This document shows, piece after piece, positions 17,773 through 27,237 of a DNA stretch of 64,000 nucleotides; the first letter of the stretch is position 1, and every line of letters begins with the position of its first letter. The notes below the pieces were generated by a model. It was not told the origin of the DNA, ran no database searches, and worked only from the letters and a program-made list of their open reading frames with translations. The DNA comes from an uncultured Clostridium sp. (GTDB lineage: Bacteria > Bacillota > Clostridia > Lachnospirales > Lachnospiraceae). Both the position numbers and the translations under genes were made by a program. The DNA lies in NCBI GenBank assembly GCA_947178445.1, contig CAMWYJ010000005.1, positions 43,692 through 107,691 of the forward strand, given 5' to 3'.

Positions 17773-19116
17773 ATGGATGAAGCAGTGATTAAGAAGGTAC
17801 AACCGAATAGTGTGGAGGCAGAGCAGTCGGTGATTGGTTCCATGCTAATGGACCGGGATGCCATTGTGGAGGTTGCTGACATTCTGACGAGGGATGATTT
17901 TTACTACAGCCAGTATGGGATGATGTTTGAGGCGATGGTTACCCTTTATAATGAGGGGAAACCCGTGGATCTGCTTACGGTCAGTGAAAAGTTGAGAGAA
18001 ATGGGTGCGCCGGATTCTGTCAGCAGCATGGAGTATGTCGGTGATATTTTAAATGTGGTTCCAACCTCTGCCCATGCGAAGCAATATGCCCAGATTGTGC
18101 AGGATAAGGCAACGCTTCGTAAGATGATTAAATTTACAGAAAAGACAACAGAGGCCTGTTATGCAGGTAAGAGCGATGTGACGGATCTGCTGGAGGATTC
18201 CGAAAAGGAGCTTTTTGATATTGTACAGAGGAGGAACGGAGGAGAGGAATTTGTTCCGATGCAGGATATTGTGTTGAATGTATTAGATACGATTGAGGCA
18301 TCTGCAAAACGGGGCAGTAAGATTACAGGTGTTCCAACAGGGTTTATTGATTTGGATGAAAAGCTTACCGGTTTGCATGGTTCTGAGCTTATATTGATCG
18401 CGGCGCGTCCTGCTATGGGAAAGACGGCATTTGCACTGAATATTGCGCAAAACGCAGCATTTAAGGCAAATGTGCCATGTGCTATTTTTAGTCTTGAGAT
18501 GAGCAAGGAGCAGTTGGCAACCCGTCTGATTGCCATGGATTCCATGGTGGATTCCCAGGCAATCCGTACCGGGCAGCTGGTGGATTCTGACTGGGACAAG
18601 CTGATGGATTCCACTTACCGTGTGGCATCTACACCGATGTTTATTGATGACACGCCGGGTATTTCTATTGCTGAGCTTCGCTCAAAGTGCCGTAAGCTGA
18701 AACAGACACAGGATTTGGGATTGATTATTATAGACTATTTGCAGTTAATGAATGGAAGCGGAAAATCCGAATCCCGTCAGCAGGAAATATCGGAAATCAG
18801 CCGTTCCCTTAAGAAATTAGCCCGTGAGCTGGATGTGCCTGTGATTGCGCTGTCCCAGTTAAACCGTGCGGTGGACAGCCGTGAAGACCACAAGCCGGTT
18901 ATGTCGGATCTGCGTGAGTCTGGGGCAATCGAGCAGGATGCGGATGTGATTATGTTCATTTACCGCGATGATTATTACAATAAAGAATCTACAAAACCGG
19001 GTATTGCAGATATCATTGTGTCAAAGCAGAGAAATGGTTCTACAGGACCGATAGAACTGGTTTGGCTTGGCAAGTATACAAAGTTTGCAAACAAGGAACG
19101 CAGAGGAAAAAATTAA
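17773..19116 (+). CDS. dnaB: replicative DNA helicase
   Basis: The hexameric 5'-3' helicase of the replication fork. 447 residues: N-terminal domain with NSVEAEQSVIGSMLMD, linker, and RecA-like domain with Walker A ARPAMGKTAFALN, Walker B LIIIDYLQLM, and SDLRESGAIEQDADVIMFIYR near the end. No intein is present. Last gene of the gdpP-rplI-dnaB group; a perfect palindrome follows. Confidence 0.97.
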   Translation: MDEAVIKKVQPNSVEAEQSVIGSMLMDRDAIVEVADILTRDDFYYSQYGMMFEAMVTLYNEGKPVDLLTVSEKLREMGAPDSVSSMEYVGDILNVVPTSAHAKQYAQIVQDKATLRKMIKFTEKTTEACYAGKSDVTDLLEDSEKELFDIVQRRNGGEEFVPMQDIVLNVLDTIEASAKRGSKITGVPTGFIDLDEKLTGLHGSELILIAARPAMGKTAFALNIAQNAAFKANVPCAIFSLEMSKEQLATRLIAMDSMVDSQAIRTGQLVDSDWDKLMDSTYRVASTPMFIDDTPGISIAELRSKCRKLKQTQDLGLIIIDYLQLMNGSGKSESRQQEISEISRSLKKLARELDVPVIALSQLNRAVDSREDHKPVMSDLRESGAIEQDADVIMFIYRDDYYNKESTKPGIADIIVSKQRNGSTGPIELVWLGKYTKFANKERRGKN

Positions 19117-19150
19117 CATTGCATTATCGGTTGCTGCTGAGAATGAAAGA

Positions 19151-19176
19151 ACGGGCTGTCAGATCTGACAGCCCGT
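19151..19176. terminator. perfect 26-bp palindrome between convergent genes
   Basis: ACGGGCTGTCAGA (19151-19163) is followed directly by its exact complement (19164-19176). It stands between dnaB and a minus-strand gene, so it is likely a shared terminator, although only the minus-strand side has a weak pyrimidine run (GTTCTTTC). Confidence 0.6.
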
Positions 19177-19186
19177 ATCCGGTTAA

Positions 19187-19432
19187 CTATAATGCTTTGC
19201 TGAAGCAACTGGCATATGTGACAATTGGTTTTCCGTTCGAACCATAACAGTTTGAGATTTCATGGATGATTGACTCATCATTTAACTCCACTGTCTGGTT
19301 GAAAGAGTGAAAAGACATCCGTTTCTTTTGGTCTCTCTTTGCTGCTTGTTTGTCGTGCCGCCTCTTAAAATCTGGTGTTGCAACGATAGCTAAAATCGGT
19401 GTAACGGTTTGATGAAAGGTTCCTGCATTCAT
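19187..19432 (-). CDS. small basic conserved-type protein, unknown function
   Basis: 81 residues starting MNAGTFHQTVTPILAIV. The start is chosen because AAGGAGG lies 8 nt upstream of this ATG on the minus strand; a longer frame to 19492 has no ribosome site. The middle is strongly basic (FKRRHDKQAAKRDQKKR). No signal peptide or membrane helix and no family recognised. The excellent ribosome site and terminator-like palindrome downstream argue that it is real. Confidence 0.6.
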   Translation of the reverse strand: MNAGTFHQTVTPILAIVATPDFKRRHDKQAAKRDQKKRMSFHSFNQTVELNDESIIHEISNCYGSNGKPIVTYASCFSKAL

Positions 19433-19641
19433 GGTAATCGCCTCCTTGCAATTACGGGTGAATGCCAACTGCTTCAATGAGAACAAATACAAGTGAAAAG
19501 TAACTTTTGCATTATAGTTCTTCTAATATATATATCGGAAAAAAGAAGGAAAAAGTTTGCCTGTAAGAGAAAAAAGTATTTGATTTTGTGAGGATAAGTT
19601 CAAGCTTGGATGGTGTGATTTCAAGATCTTTCAAGAAACTG

Positions 19642-20031
19642 TTAAGGGGTATTTGGCTTTTGAAAGCTTAGGTGTTCTTTCAGCAGTTCCGTATATAACG
19701 CTTCTGCTGTCCAGAAAATATTATGTTCCGTTAAAATGGCCTTCAACCCGATTGGCGGGATGGAGGCTTCTTTGTATTTTGCTAAAAATACGTCTACTGT
19801 GTCAGAATCCATGCCGGAAAATACAAGCATTTCTGATGGGAAGTCTGCACCCTGGTAGGTTGTGCTTAGCCGATTAAACCCTTTAATGCCAGCCAGATAT
19901 CCTAACTGCTGGCTGTAGGAGGTTATTTTTACCTTTGTCACATTGATTTTTAGTGGGCGGCAGATGCTCTCGATTTGTTTTGCCTTTCCCGGTTCTATAT
20001 GAAATAAAAGAATGATTGGTTTATTTGCCAT
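19642..20031 (-). CDS. DUF3783 domain-containing protein
   Basis: 129 residues. The C-terminal half shows the DUF3783 pattern: MLVFSGMDSDTVDVFLAKYKEA, then PIGLKAILTEHNIFWTAEALYTELLKEH. AGGAGA lies 6 nt before the ATG. Function of the family is unknown. Monocistronic, with a possible promoter at 20087-20116. Confidence 0.8.
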   Translation of the reverse strand: MANKPIILLFHIEPGKAKQIESICRPLKINVTKVKITSYSQQLGYLAGIKGFNRLSTTYQGADFPSEMLVFSGMDSDTVDVFLAKYKEASIPPIGLKAILTEHNIFWTAEALYTELLKEHLSFQKPNTP

Positions 20032-20086
20032 GATCCGTCTCCTGTCTGTTATATGATTCTTCGTTATGGTATCCGTAAAACCACAT

Positions 20087-20116
20087 ATTCTAGTGCTTGG
20101 GCATATTTTTATACAA
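20087..20116 (-). promoter_or_regulatory. possible promoter for the DUF3783 gene
   Basis: On the minus strand TTGTAT (20116-20111) and TAGAAT (20092-20087) are spaced by 18 nt. The -35 box is weak. Confidence 0.35.
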
Positions 20117-20207
20117 AATCTAGTATAATGGTTTCCTTTGAAAAAATCAATGATTGGATTGTATATATTTACTAAGAAAAATTGCTATTTTTACAAGGGA
20201 ATTTTTG

Positions 20208-20236
20208 TTGTGATTTGTGCTAAAAATTGGTATAAT
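20208..20236 (+). promoter_or_regulatory. promoter for the CAP-domain protein and GH5 genes
   Basis: TTGTGA (20208-20213), 17 nt, TATAAT (20231-20236). Leaves an 80-nt leader before ATG 20320. Confidence 0.6.
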
Positions 20237-20319
20237 CAAAATAGTATTTTATGCGATTTGATGAAAATAAGTCAGATACATCAAAAAGATGGCTTGCAAG
20301 CAGATGTAAGGGAGGAAAT

Positions 20320-21189
20320 ATGGGGAGTATCAGGAAAATAAAATATTGGATAATCCTTGTGTTTACAGTGTTTTTGACTTTATGTCCGGCACATCTGGCA
20401 AAGGCTGCAACGGGAACGGTCAATGTAACAGGAACTTGCGATTATGACCGGGCATACAAGGTGATCGGGCTTGTAAACAAGGAGCGGAAGAAGAAGGGAA
20501 AGTCTTCTCTTAAGATGGATGGAGACCTGATGAAAGCGGCCATGTTGCGGGCAGCAGAGTGTTCGGTATCTTTTTCACATACCCGGCCAAATGGGAAGTC
20601 GTGTTTTACAGTCTGTGAGAAGTCATATGGTGAGAATATTGCATATGGGTACTACATGCTGACGGAACCGAAGGAGGTCGTGGAGTCTTGGATGGATTCT
20701 ACGGAACACCGTAAGAATATTTTGCGGGCAGGTTATAAGTCGATTGGTGTTGGATGTTTTTCTAAAAATGGTTATTGCTACTGGGTACAGTGCTTTGGAG
20801 TGACAAAAGCAGATACGGGTAAACTGCCAAAGACAAAGGAAACGACCTATAATGTTTCGGTGAAGACAAATATCAAGGTTTCAAAGGTTGCAAAGGTAAA
20901 GCTTTCGGCAGCAAAACAAAAGCTGACACTGAGATGGAAAAAGCAAAAAGGAGTCTCGGGATATAAAATCCAGATATCCACCAGCGGGAAGTTTAAGAAG
21001 GCGCAGACATCTTCCTACACAGTGTCGAAGGATGCCACGAGCAAATCCCTCACCATGCTTAAGGGGAAGAGTTTACAGGCTGGCAAACGATATTATGTGC
21101 GGATACGTGCTTATATCAGGAAAAAACAAAAGGGAAAAATGATAACCGTATGTGGAAAATGGATTGCGTTAAATAAAAAATCAAAATAA
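20320..21189 (+). CDS. secreted CAP/SCP-domain protein with FN3-like C-terminus
   Basis: 289 residues from ATG 20320 (GGAGG just upstream), giving a clean signal peptide ending LAKAA; an upstream in-frame ATG (20251) would bury it. The CAP domain (about 40-165) shows VIGLVNKERKKKGKSSL, ECSVSFSHTRPNG, YGENIAYG, WMDSTEHRKNIL and CYWVQCFG. The C-terminal 100 residues form an FN3-like, very lysine-rich domain (VSGYKIQIST, YYVRIRAYI). CAP proteins in Firmicutes are secreted or spore-associated and mostly uncharacterised. The GH5 gene follows 69 nt later without a terminator. Confidence 0.88.
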   Translation: MGSIRKIKYWIILVFTVFLTLCPAHLAKAATGTVNVTGTCDYDRAYKVIGLVNKERKKKGKSSLKMDGDLMKAAMLRAAECSVSFSHTRPNGKSCFTVCEKSYGENIAYGYYMLTEPKEVVESWMDSTEHRKNILRAGYKSIGVGCFSKNGYCYWVQCFGVTKADTGKLPKTKETTYNVSVKTNIKVSKVAKVKLSAAKQKLTLRWKKQKGVSGYKIQISTSGKFKKAQTSSYTVSKDATSKSLTMLKGKSLQAGKRYYVRIRAYIRKKQKGKMITVCGKWIALNKKSK

Positions 21190-21258
21190 TGGAACCAATA
21201 ATTAGGAATGGCAACGGGAGGAGTACAGCATTTTTAAAGTAAGAAAGGGAGGAAAAAA

Positions 21259-24200
21259 ATGGGGACAGGAAAGAAAGGAAGAGGATTAGGCGCCTGGCTG
21301 CTTGCATTGGTGATGATTTGCAGCCTGGTTACGGTGCCGGCAAAGAGCGTGGAGGCAGCAGAGGTAAGCTATGATTTATCGGTAAAGAGTGGGTATAGTG
21401 GCACATCTGTTACCATGGCAAAGAATACATATGGAACGGATTATATTGGAGATGTGTTGTTTGATATTCCTACACAGGCAGCAACAAAAAGTGCCATCAC
21501 ATCAAATGGGCTTACCAAGATGGAGGTGAAACTGACTGTACAAAGTTTCACTCCTGGTGGAGGAGAAACTCCTAAAGTTATGGCATATGTGCAGCCGGGA
21601 GAAGACGGCGACTGGAAATGGAACCAGTCTGTGGATGTAGAGTTGGCGACAGGCAAGCAATTGACGGTAACCTATGATTTATCGAGTATAGATTGGAACG
21701 GTGGAAGTACGACGGGAAATATGGGAATCCGCTTTGCAAATTGTGCGAATGGAAGCAAGGTTTCTTTCACAATTGATTCTGCCAAACTGATTGGTCAGGC
21801 ATGGGATGTAGAGAATGATGATATTTCGTTATCTTATACAGCACAGGATCAGTATGAATCATATATGGAGTACAAATTCACAGTAAAGAATGACGGAAGC
21901 ACCGCTGTAAATGGCAATCTGGTTATAACATTTGATAAGGCGAGAGAAAAAAACTGGTGGACAGAAAACTTTACAATTGGATTGAGTAGTGATAAAAAGA
22001 CCCTTACCGTTTCCAATCTATCTGTGCCAGCAGGCGGCAGCTCTGAAGCAATACAAGTCCAGCTAAAACCAATGGGAGCGGCGATAACCTCTGTTTCCTT
22101 TGCAGGTAAGACGATTTCTGCCAGTGGAACTACATTAGGTGCCACTAGTGGTGGAGGTGGAGGCAGCACAACGGACGATTTTACAGGCTCTACTACTTAT
22201 ACAGTTCCTGATGACTGTGTAGATGATGCCGCAGAAACTCCGCTTGAAAAGCATGGTAAATTACATGTAGATATGAATACATTGAAGCTTACCGATGCAA
22301 ACGGCAATCCCTACCAGTTAAGGGGCGTCAGTTCACATGGAATCAACTGGGATGGCAATGGAGAATATGAATATGAATATATTAATTTCAAATCCATTAA
22401 AAATGTCCGTGATATATTAAATGCAGATGCGATTCGTTTAGCAATGTATACAAAGGAGTATAATGGTTACACGACCGGAGTTAGCACAGATAAGTTAAAA
22501 TACCGTGTAGACAAGGGTGTACAGTGTGCTACGGCATTAGGAATGTATGCAATTGTAGACTGGCATATTTTAAATGCAAATCCTAAGGATAATATTACAG
22601 AAGCAAAAGAATTTTTTGAGTATGCCTCTAAAAGATATAGCGGCTATGATAATGTGCTGTATGAGATTTGTAATGAACCAACAAGTGGAATTTGGCTGGA
22701 TATCAAATCCTATGCCGAGACCATTGTACCAATTATCAAGAAAAATGATCCGGATGCAGTTATTATTGTTGGGACACCAACTTGGTCACAGGATGTTGAT
22801 ATTGTAAAGGATAATCCGCTAAAGGATGCTGATGGTACCCTGACAGATAACGTTATGTATACGATTCATTTTTATGCAAATGAGCATAGGGATTCATATC
22901 GAAACAAGCTAAGAGCAGCACTTGGGAAAATACCGATTTTCTGTACAGAGTATGGTATGACGATGGCAAGTGGTGATGGGGCAAACAATTTTACGGAAGC
23001 TACAGCATGGCTTGATTTATTGGATGAAAACTGTATCAGTTACTTTGTATGGAATTTGAGTGAGAAAAGCGAAAACTCTTCTTTAATCCTGCACGGTAGC
23101 AATACATGGGATTCCTGGACGGCTAGTAATTTAAGTGAATCTGGTAAATGGATTAAAGAGCAGTATGCAAATAGAAGGGCAATTAATAATTCCTCTGCAG
23201 TGTCTGTGAATTCAGTGACACTGAATAAAACATCTTTAACACTTAAGGAGGGAGCAAGTGAGATTTTAGAGGCAACAGTAGATCCGTCAGGAACAGTAAA
23301 ATGGACGTCGGATAAACCATCTGTTGCAACAGTTGACAGCAGTGGAAAAGTGACAGCGGTTGGTGTTGGAACAGCTAATATTACAGCGAGTGCAGGTGGC
23401 AAGAGTGCGAACTGTACGGTGACGGTGGAGGCAGCACCAACAGCGAAACTAGAAACCGATAAAACCTCATTTGTATGTCCGGCGCAAACATATGGAGATA
23501 CTTTTGTAGCAGCATCTATGACAATTACCAACAGTGGAGAGGTTTCTGCAACGGGAATTACTGTAAGTCTGAAAAAGGGAAGCAAGAGTGAATTTAGTGC
23601 AGGTATTTCTGCGAATACAATACCAGCAGACGGCACAGCAAATATAACAATAACACCAAAGGCGGGTCTTGTTGCTGGCAGTTATGAGGACACAATTGTT
23701 ATTACCTATAACAATGGAAAGAGTAATACCACTTTATCCATTCCTGTGTCTTTGACGGTGAACAAGCGTAACATTACAATCAAGGCAGAGAATAAGACAA
23801 AAACCTATGGTGAAGAGAATCCGGAATGGAGCTATGAGGTTACTTCTGGCAGCCTGGTAAAAGGAGATTCATTAGATATTGAGTATAGTACTACCGCAAC
23901 AAAAACCAGTGATGCGGGTTCATATCCGATTACGGTTTCGGCAGGAAGCGATCCGAATTATAATATTACAACAGTAAACGGTACACTTACGATTGAGAAG
24001 AAGCCGGTTAGCCGTGTTGACTTCCCGATTGCTTCTGATATTAAGGTAGGGGATAGCCTTGGAGATTCAGAGCTTACAGAGGGAGACGAGAAATACGGAA
24101 GCTTTGCATGGGAAAACCCAGAACTAGTGCCTGAAAAAGGAATACAAGATGCTAGGGTTGTTCTGACATTGGATGATGCTGTAAAGAAGAATTATTCATT

Positions 24201-26457
24201 TGATGCTATTGAAGGATATGATAGTGAAAACGGAACAATTACCCAGGAAGTATCTGTATGGGTGCAAGCAGCAAATGCACCGAAGATTGTCTTCCCAACA
24301 GCGGGAGCAATTCAGTATGGACAGACACTGAATGACGCTGATTTAATCTATAGTGAAGATTCATTAAATTATGGAAGCTTCGCATGGGTGGATGGAGATA
24401 CACCGATAGAGGTTATTGGTGAGAATTTAAAGTTTGATATGGTATTTACTCCATCTCCAGAAGCTGTTGCTGAATATGAACTGATAGAGCGTAAACAGAA
24501 AGTAACGGTCAAAGTAGGAAAGGCAGATAATACTGATGATCCGGAGACACCGGAATTAGTAAAACGTACAAGTAATTCGATTCAGGTGCAGGCAGCAGAT
24601 GGTTATGAATATTCAAAGGATGGCGGGAATACATGGCAAAGCAGTAACACATTTACCAAGTTATCACCATTTACAAAATATTCGATTACTGCACGGATCA
24701 AGGAAACAGAAACCCATAACGCAAGTAGAGCATCCTCTGCAATTATCGTATATACACTGGTAAATGATCCGTATGTGATTGATGTATCAAAGATTGATGA
24801 CGAAAATTATAGAGAAGCACTTTGCAAGGCAGACGGACAGACCACCATTGAATATAGTGGCGGTACACTGACCTTAACGGATGATGTAAGCAAGCACAGT
24901 GAAGGGTATACCATTACAGGCAATAACCCGTCCGTGACAATTCAGGCAGCTACAGATACAAAGATAACCTTATTGGATGCGACAGTGAAGGCTGTAAAGG
25001 TAACAGGGACAGGAAGTGCAGAAATCACAATTAGCGGTGACGTGGAGGTTAAGGACACCATTTCTTCCAGTGAGAATGCACAGATTATATTAAATGGTAA
25101 TGGCACCTTAAAGACTTCAGGAATTATAAGTAATGGTTCTGTCACAATTAAGAGTGGAACACTGACCATTGATGCATCCGGCACAGACCATGCAGCAATT
25201 AAGGCACCAACCGTTGTGATAGAAGGTGGAACTGTCGAAGCAGTAGGTGGCAGCGGTTCTCCGGCTATTGAAGGGGATAATATTACAATTTCCGGTGGAA
25301 CTGTTACAGCAACCGGTGGGAATGGTTCAGCAGCTATTTCTGGTGGAGAGGTAAATATTAAGGATGCGACCGTAACGGCGACAGGCGGTGAAGGCGCTCC
25401 TGCAATTTCCGGTACAAAAGTTTCGATTAAGGACAGTAATGTGACAGCAAATGCAGGAAAAGGCGCATCTGCTATTGAAAGTACAGGACAGATTAAGATA
25501 GATGATTCCAAGGTAGAGGTAAAGATTGAAGAGGGATCCGGAAAGAGTGCAATTTCATCTGATGATATAGTGATTGCCGGAGATACTATCGTTTCCTCAC
25601 CAAATAAAGACATCAAATTGTATTCATCTACACCGAAGGATGAGAATGGAAACGAACTGACAGAGAAGCGTCTTGTCACCAAAATCACGTTAGACAGTAC
25701 GAACAAAACGTTAAAGGTGGGTGATAAAGTAGCACTGAAGGCGACAGTCCAGCCATCAAATGCATCGGATAGCAGTGTGGTATGGACCAGCAGCAATACA
25801 AAGGTTGCAACGGTTGACCAAAAGGGTAATGTAACCGGTGCAGCACCGGGTACAGCGGTGATTACCGTTAAGGCGAAGGATGCAAGCGGCAAATATGCAA
25901 CCTGTAACGTTACGGTTGTACAGTCAGAGCCGGAAGAGGTTCATGTAGAGAAGATTAAGATTACGGGAGCAACAAAGAAGGTTGCTCCGGGAAAGAAGAT
26001 AACACTAAAAGCAGTGGTTTATCCGGAAAACGCAACCAACAAGGCTGTAAAATGGACAGTTAGCAATCAGAAATATGCTTCTGTCAACAACCAGGGAGTT
26101 GTAAAAACAAAGAAAGCCGGAAAAGGAAAGAAGGTTACAGTTACAGCAACATCATTAGAGGATGGCAGCATAAAGGCGGTTTACAAGATTTCCATTATGA
26201 AGAAACCTGTAAAGAAAATTAAGCTTTCTGCTAAGAAGACAACCTTGAAGAAAAAACAGTCTGTAACGATAAAAGCGAAATTTACTCCATCAAAGGGAAT
26301 CAGTAAAGAGCTTACCTGGACATCTAGCAATCCAAAGGTAGCAACTGTGAACGCAAAGGGTAAAGTTGTTGCAAAGAAAAAGGGAAAAGCAAAGATTACT
26401 GCAAAGGCAAAAGATGGAAGTGGCAAAAAGGCTACGATTACCATCAAGGTAAAGTAA
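21259..26457 (+). CDS. multidomain secreted GH5 endoglucanase with Big2, MBG and beta-helix repeats
   Basis: 1732 residues. Signal peptide ends near VEAAE (30-35). Then a beta-sandwich carbohydrate-binding-like module (36-180), a CBM2/CBM-like module (187-290), a Gly linker, and a GH5 catalytic domain (about 330-640) with RGVSSHGINW, acid/base E473 (YEICNEP) and nucleophile E564 (FCTEYGM). After it come a Big2 domain (about 648-725), a CARDB-like domain, MBG-like domains, an FN3-like segment, a Gly-rich beta-helix region with repeats of the GGTVTATGGNGSAAISGG type, and three Big2-like domains whose end is very rich in lysine. There is no LPXTG signal. It probably cleaves beta-1,4-glucan or related hemicellulose outside the cell. 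Confidence 0.9.
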   Translation: MGTGKKGRGLGAWLLALVMICSLVTVPAKSVEAAEVSYDLSVKSGYSGTSVTMAKNTYGTDYIGDVLFDIPTQAATKSAITSNGLTKMEVKLTVQSFTPGGGETPKVMAYVQPGEDGDWKWNQSVDVELATGKQLTVTYDLSSIDWNGGSTTGNMGIRFANCANGSKVSFTIDSAKLIGQAWDVENDDISLSYTAQDQYESYMEYKFTVKNDGSTAVNGNLVITFDKAREKNWWTENFTIGLSSDKKTLTVSNLSVPAGGSSEAIQVQLKPMGAAITSVSFAGKTISASGTTLGATSGGGGGSTTDDFTGSTTYTVPDDCVDDAAETPLEKHGKLHVDMNTLKLTDANGNPYQLRGVSSHGINWDGNGEYEYEYINFKSIKNVRDILNADAIRLAMYTKEYNGYTTGVSTDKLKYRVDKGVQCATALGMYAIVDWHILNANPKDNITEAKEFFEYASKRYSGYDNVLYEICNEPTSGIWLDIKSYAETIVPIIKKNDPDAVIIVGTPTWSQDVDIVKDNPLKDADGTLTDNVMYTIHFYANEHRDSYRNKLRAALGKIPIFCTEYGMTMASGDGANNFTEATAWLDLLDENCISYFVWNLSEKSENSSLILHGSNTWDSWTASNLSESGKWIKEQYANRRAINNSSAVSVNSVTLNKTSLTLKEGASEILEATVDPSGTVKWTSDKPSVATVDSSGKVTAVGVGTANITASAGGKSANCTVTVEAAPTAKLETDKTSFVCPAQTYGDTFVAASMTITNSGEVSATGITVSLKKGSKSEFSAGISANTIPADGTANITITPKAGLVAGSYEDTIVITYNNGKSNTTLSIPVSLTVNKRNITIKAENKTKTYGEENPEWSYEVTSGSLVKGDSLDIEYSTTATKTSDAGSYPITVSAGSDPNYNITTVNGTLTIEKKPVSRVDFPIASDIKVGDSLGDSELTEGDEKYGSFAWENPELVPEKGIQDARVVLTLDDAVKKNYSFDAIEGYDSENGTITQEVSVWVQAANAPKIVFPTAGAIQYGQTLNDADLIYSEDSLNYGSFAWVDGDTPIEVIGENLKFDMVFTPSPEAVAEYELIERKQKVTVKVGKADNTDDPETPELVKRTSNSIQVQAADGYEYSKDGGNTWQSSNTFTKLSPFTKYSITARIKETETHNASRASSAIIVYTLVNDPYVIDVSKIDDENYREALCKADGQTTIEYSGGTLTLTDDVSKHSEGYTITGNNPSVTIQAATDTKITLLDATVKAVKVTGTGSAEITISGDVEVKDTISSSENAQIILNGNGTLKTSGIISNGSVTIKSGTLTIDASGTDHAAIKAPTVVIEGGTVEAVGGSGSPAIEGDNITISGGTVTATGGNGSAAISGGEVNIKDATVTATGGEGAPAISGTKVSIKDSNVTANAGKGASAIESTGQIKIDDSKVEVKIEEGSGKSAISSDDIVIAGDTIVSSPNKDIKLYSSTPKDENGNELTEKRLVTKITLDSTNKTLKVGDKVALKATVQPSNASDSSVVWTSSNTKVATVDQKGNVTGAAPGTAVITVKAKDASGKYATCNVTVVQSEPEEVHVEKIKITGATKKVAPGKKITLKAVVYPENATNKAVKWTVSNQKYASVNNQGVVKTKKAGKGKKVTVTATSLEDGSIKAVYKISIMKKPVKKIKLSAKKTTLKKKQSVTIKAKFTPSKGISKELTWTSSNPKVATVNAKGKVVAKKKGKAKITAKAKDGSGKKATITIKVK

Positions 26458-26484
26458 TCAAAGGTGAAATGAATATGGGTAGCT

Positions 26485-26568
26485 GTTCCGTTATGTAATA
26501 AGGGGTGTCAATTTATCATATACTTGGTAAATATGTATATTCTGGTGATAGGAAGGACATAACGGAAC
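26485..26568. other. 84-nt imperfect hairpin downstream of the GH5 gene
   Basis: GTTCCGTTATGT (26485-26496) is exactly complementary to ACATAACGGAAC (26557-26568). Inner segments TATCA/TGATA and TATAC/GTATA can pair too. No U-tract. A separate terminator follows at 26603, so this is an additional structured element. Confidence 0.6.
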
Positions 26569-26602
26569 GGTTACGGATTATAATGTAAAGTGAAGAAAGA
26601 AT

Positions 26603-26663
26603 AAAAAGGCTTTCGTACTAAAATTCCTTATTATTTATAGGAACTTAGTACGAAAGCCTTTTT
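26603..26663. terminator. bidirectional terminator between convergent genes
   Basis: The 19-nt arm beginning AAAAAGGCTTTCG (26603-26621) is the exact complement of the arm ending AAAGCCTTTTT (26645-26663). It gives a U-tract in both directions and serves the GH5 gene and the minus-strand gene at 26691. Confidence 0.92.
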
Positions 26664-26690
26664 GGGTTATTGTTATTTTATGATAATTTT

Positions 26691-27237
26691 TTATCCCATC
26701 TGTGCAAATAAAGCTGCGATTTCATCCGGGGAAAGCTGTTTATTTGGATCTGCATTTACCGGCTCAGCCTTTGGTTCTTCCTTCGCAGGTGTCTCTGCTT
26801 TCGGAGCAGGATCGGAAGCAGCAAACAGTGCCGCAATTTCATCGGCAGAAAGTTGCTTATTTGGATCATCGGCCGGAGCAGCTTCTACAGGTTTTTCTGT
26901 ATTCTTTTCTCTCTTTGGAGCGGGATCAGAAGCAGCAAACAAGGCTGCAATCTCATCGGCAGAGAGCTGTTTATTTGGGTCTTCTCCTAATGCAGGAGGA
27001 GCGGTTTCGGTTACTGCGGAAGCAGTAGGTTCTTCTGTGGCAGGAGCCGTTTGTATGGTTTCTTCCTCTTCTGATTTGCCAACTACGGTAAAGGTAGGTG
27101 TGAATGACTCTTCATTTTCAGCAGTATCGTCTATATCTGGTATGACAGGTTCTTCCTCTGCCGTTGCAGGTGTTGGTTCTGCGGCAGCAAATAAAGCGGA
27201 AATCTCGTCAGCAGAAAGCTGTTTGTTTGGATCTTCC
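26691..27237 (-). repeat. four coding repeats of the DPNKQLSADEIAALFA unit
   Basis: Copies occupy about 26694-26755, 26809-26868, 26925-26986 and 27180-27237. The last two intervals in translation order are the closest in sequence. They keep the same residues despite codon differences, which points to selection on the peptide. Confidence 0.85.

Noticed and set aside
24942..25892. 316-codon minus-strand ORF
   Set aside because: Antisense to the Gly/Thr-rich repeats of the GH5 gene, whose codon bias keeps the opposite frame open.
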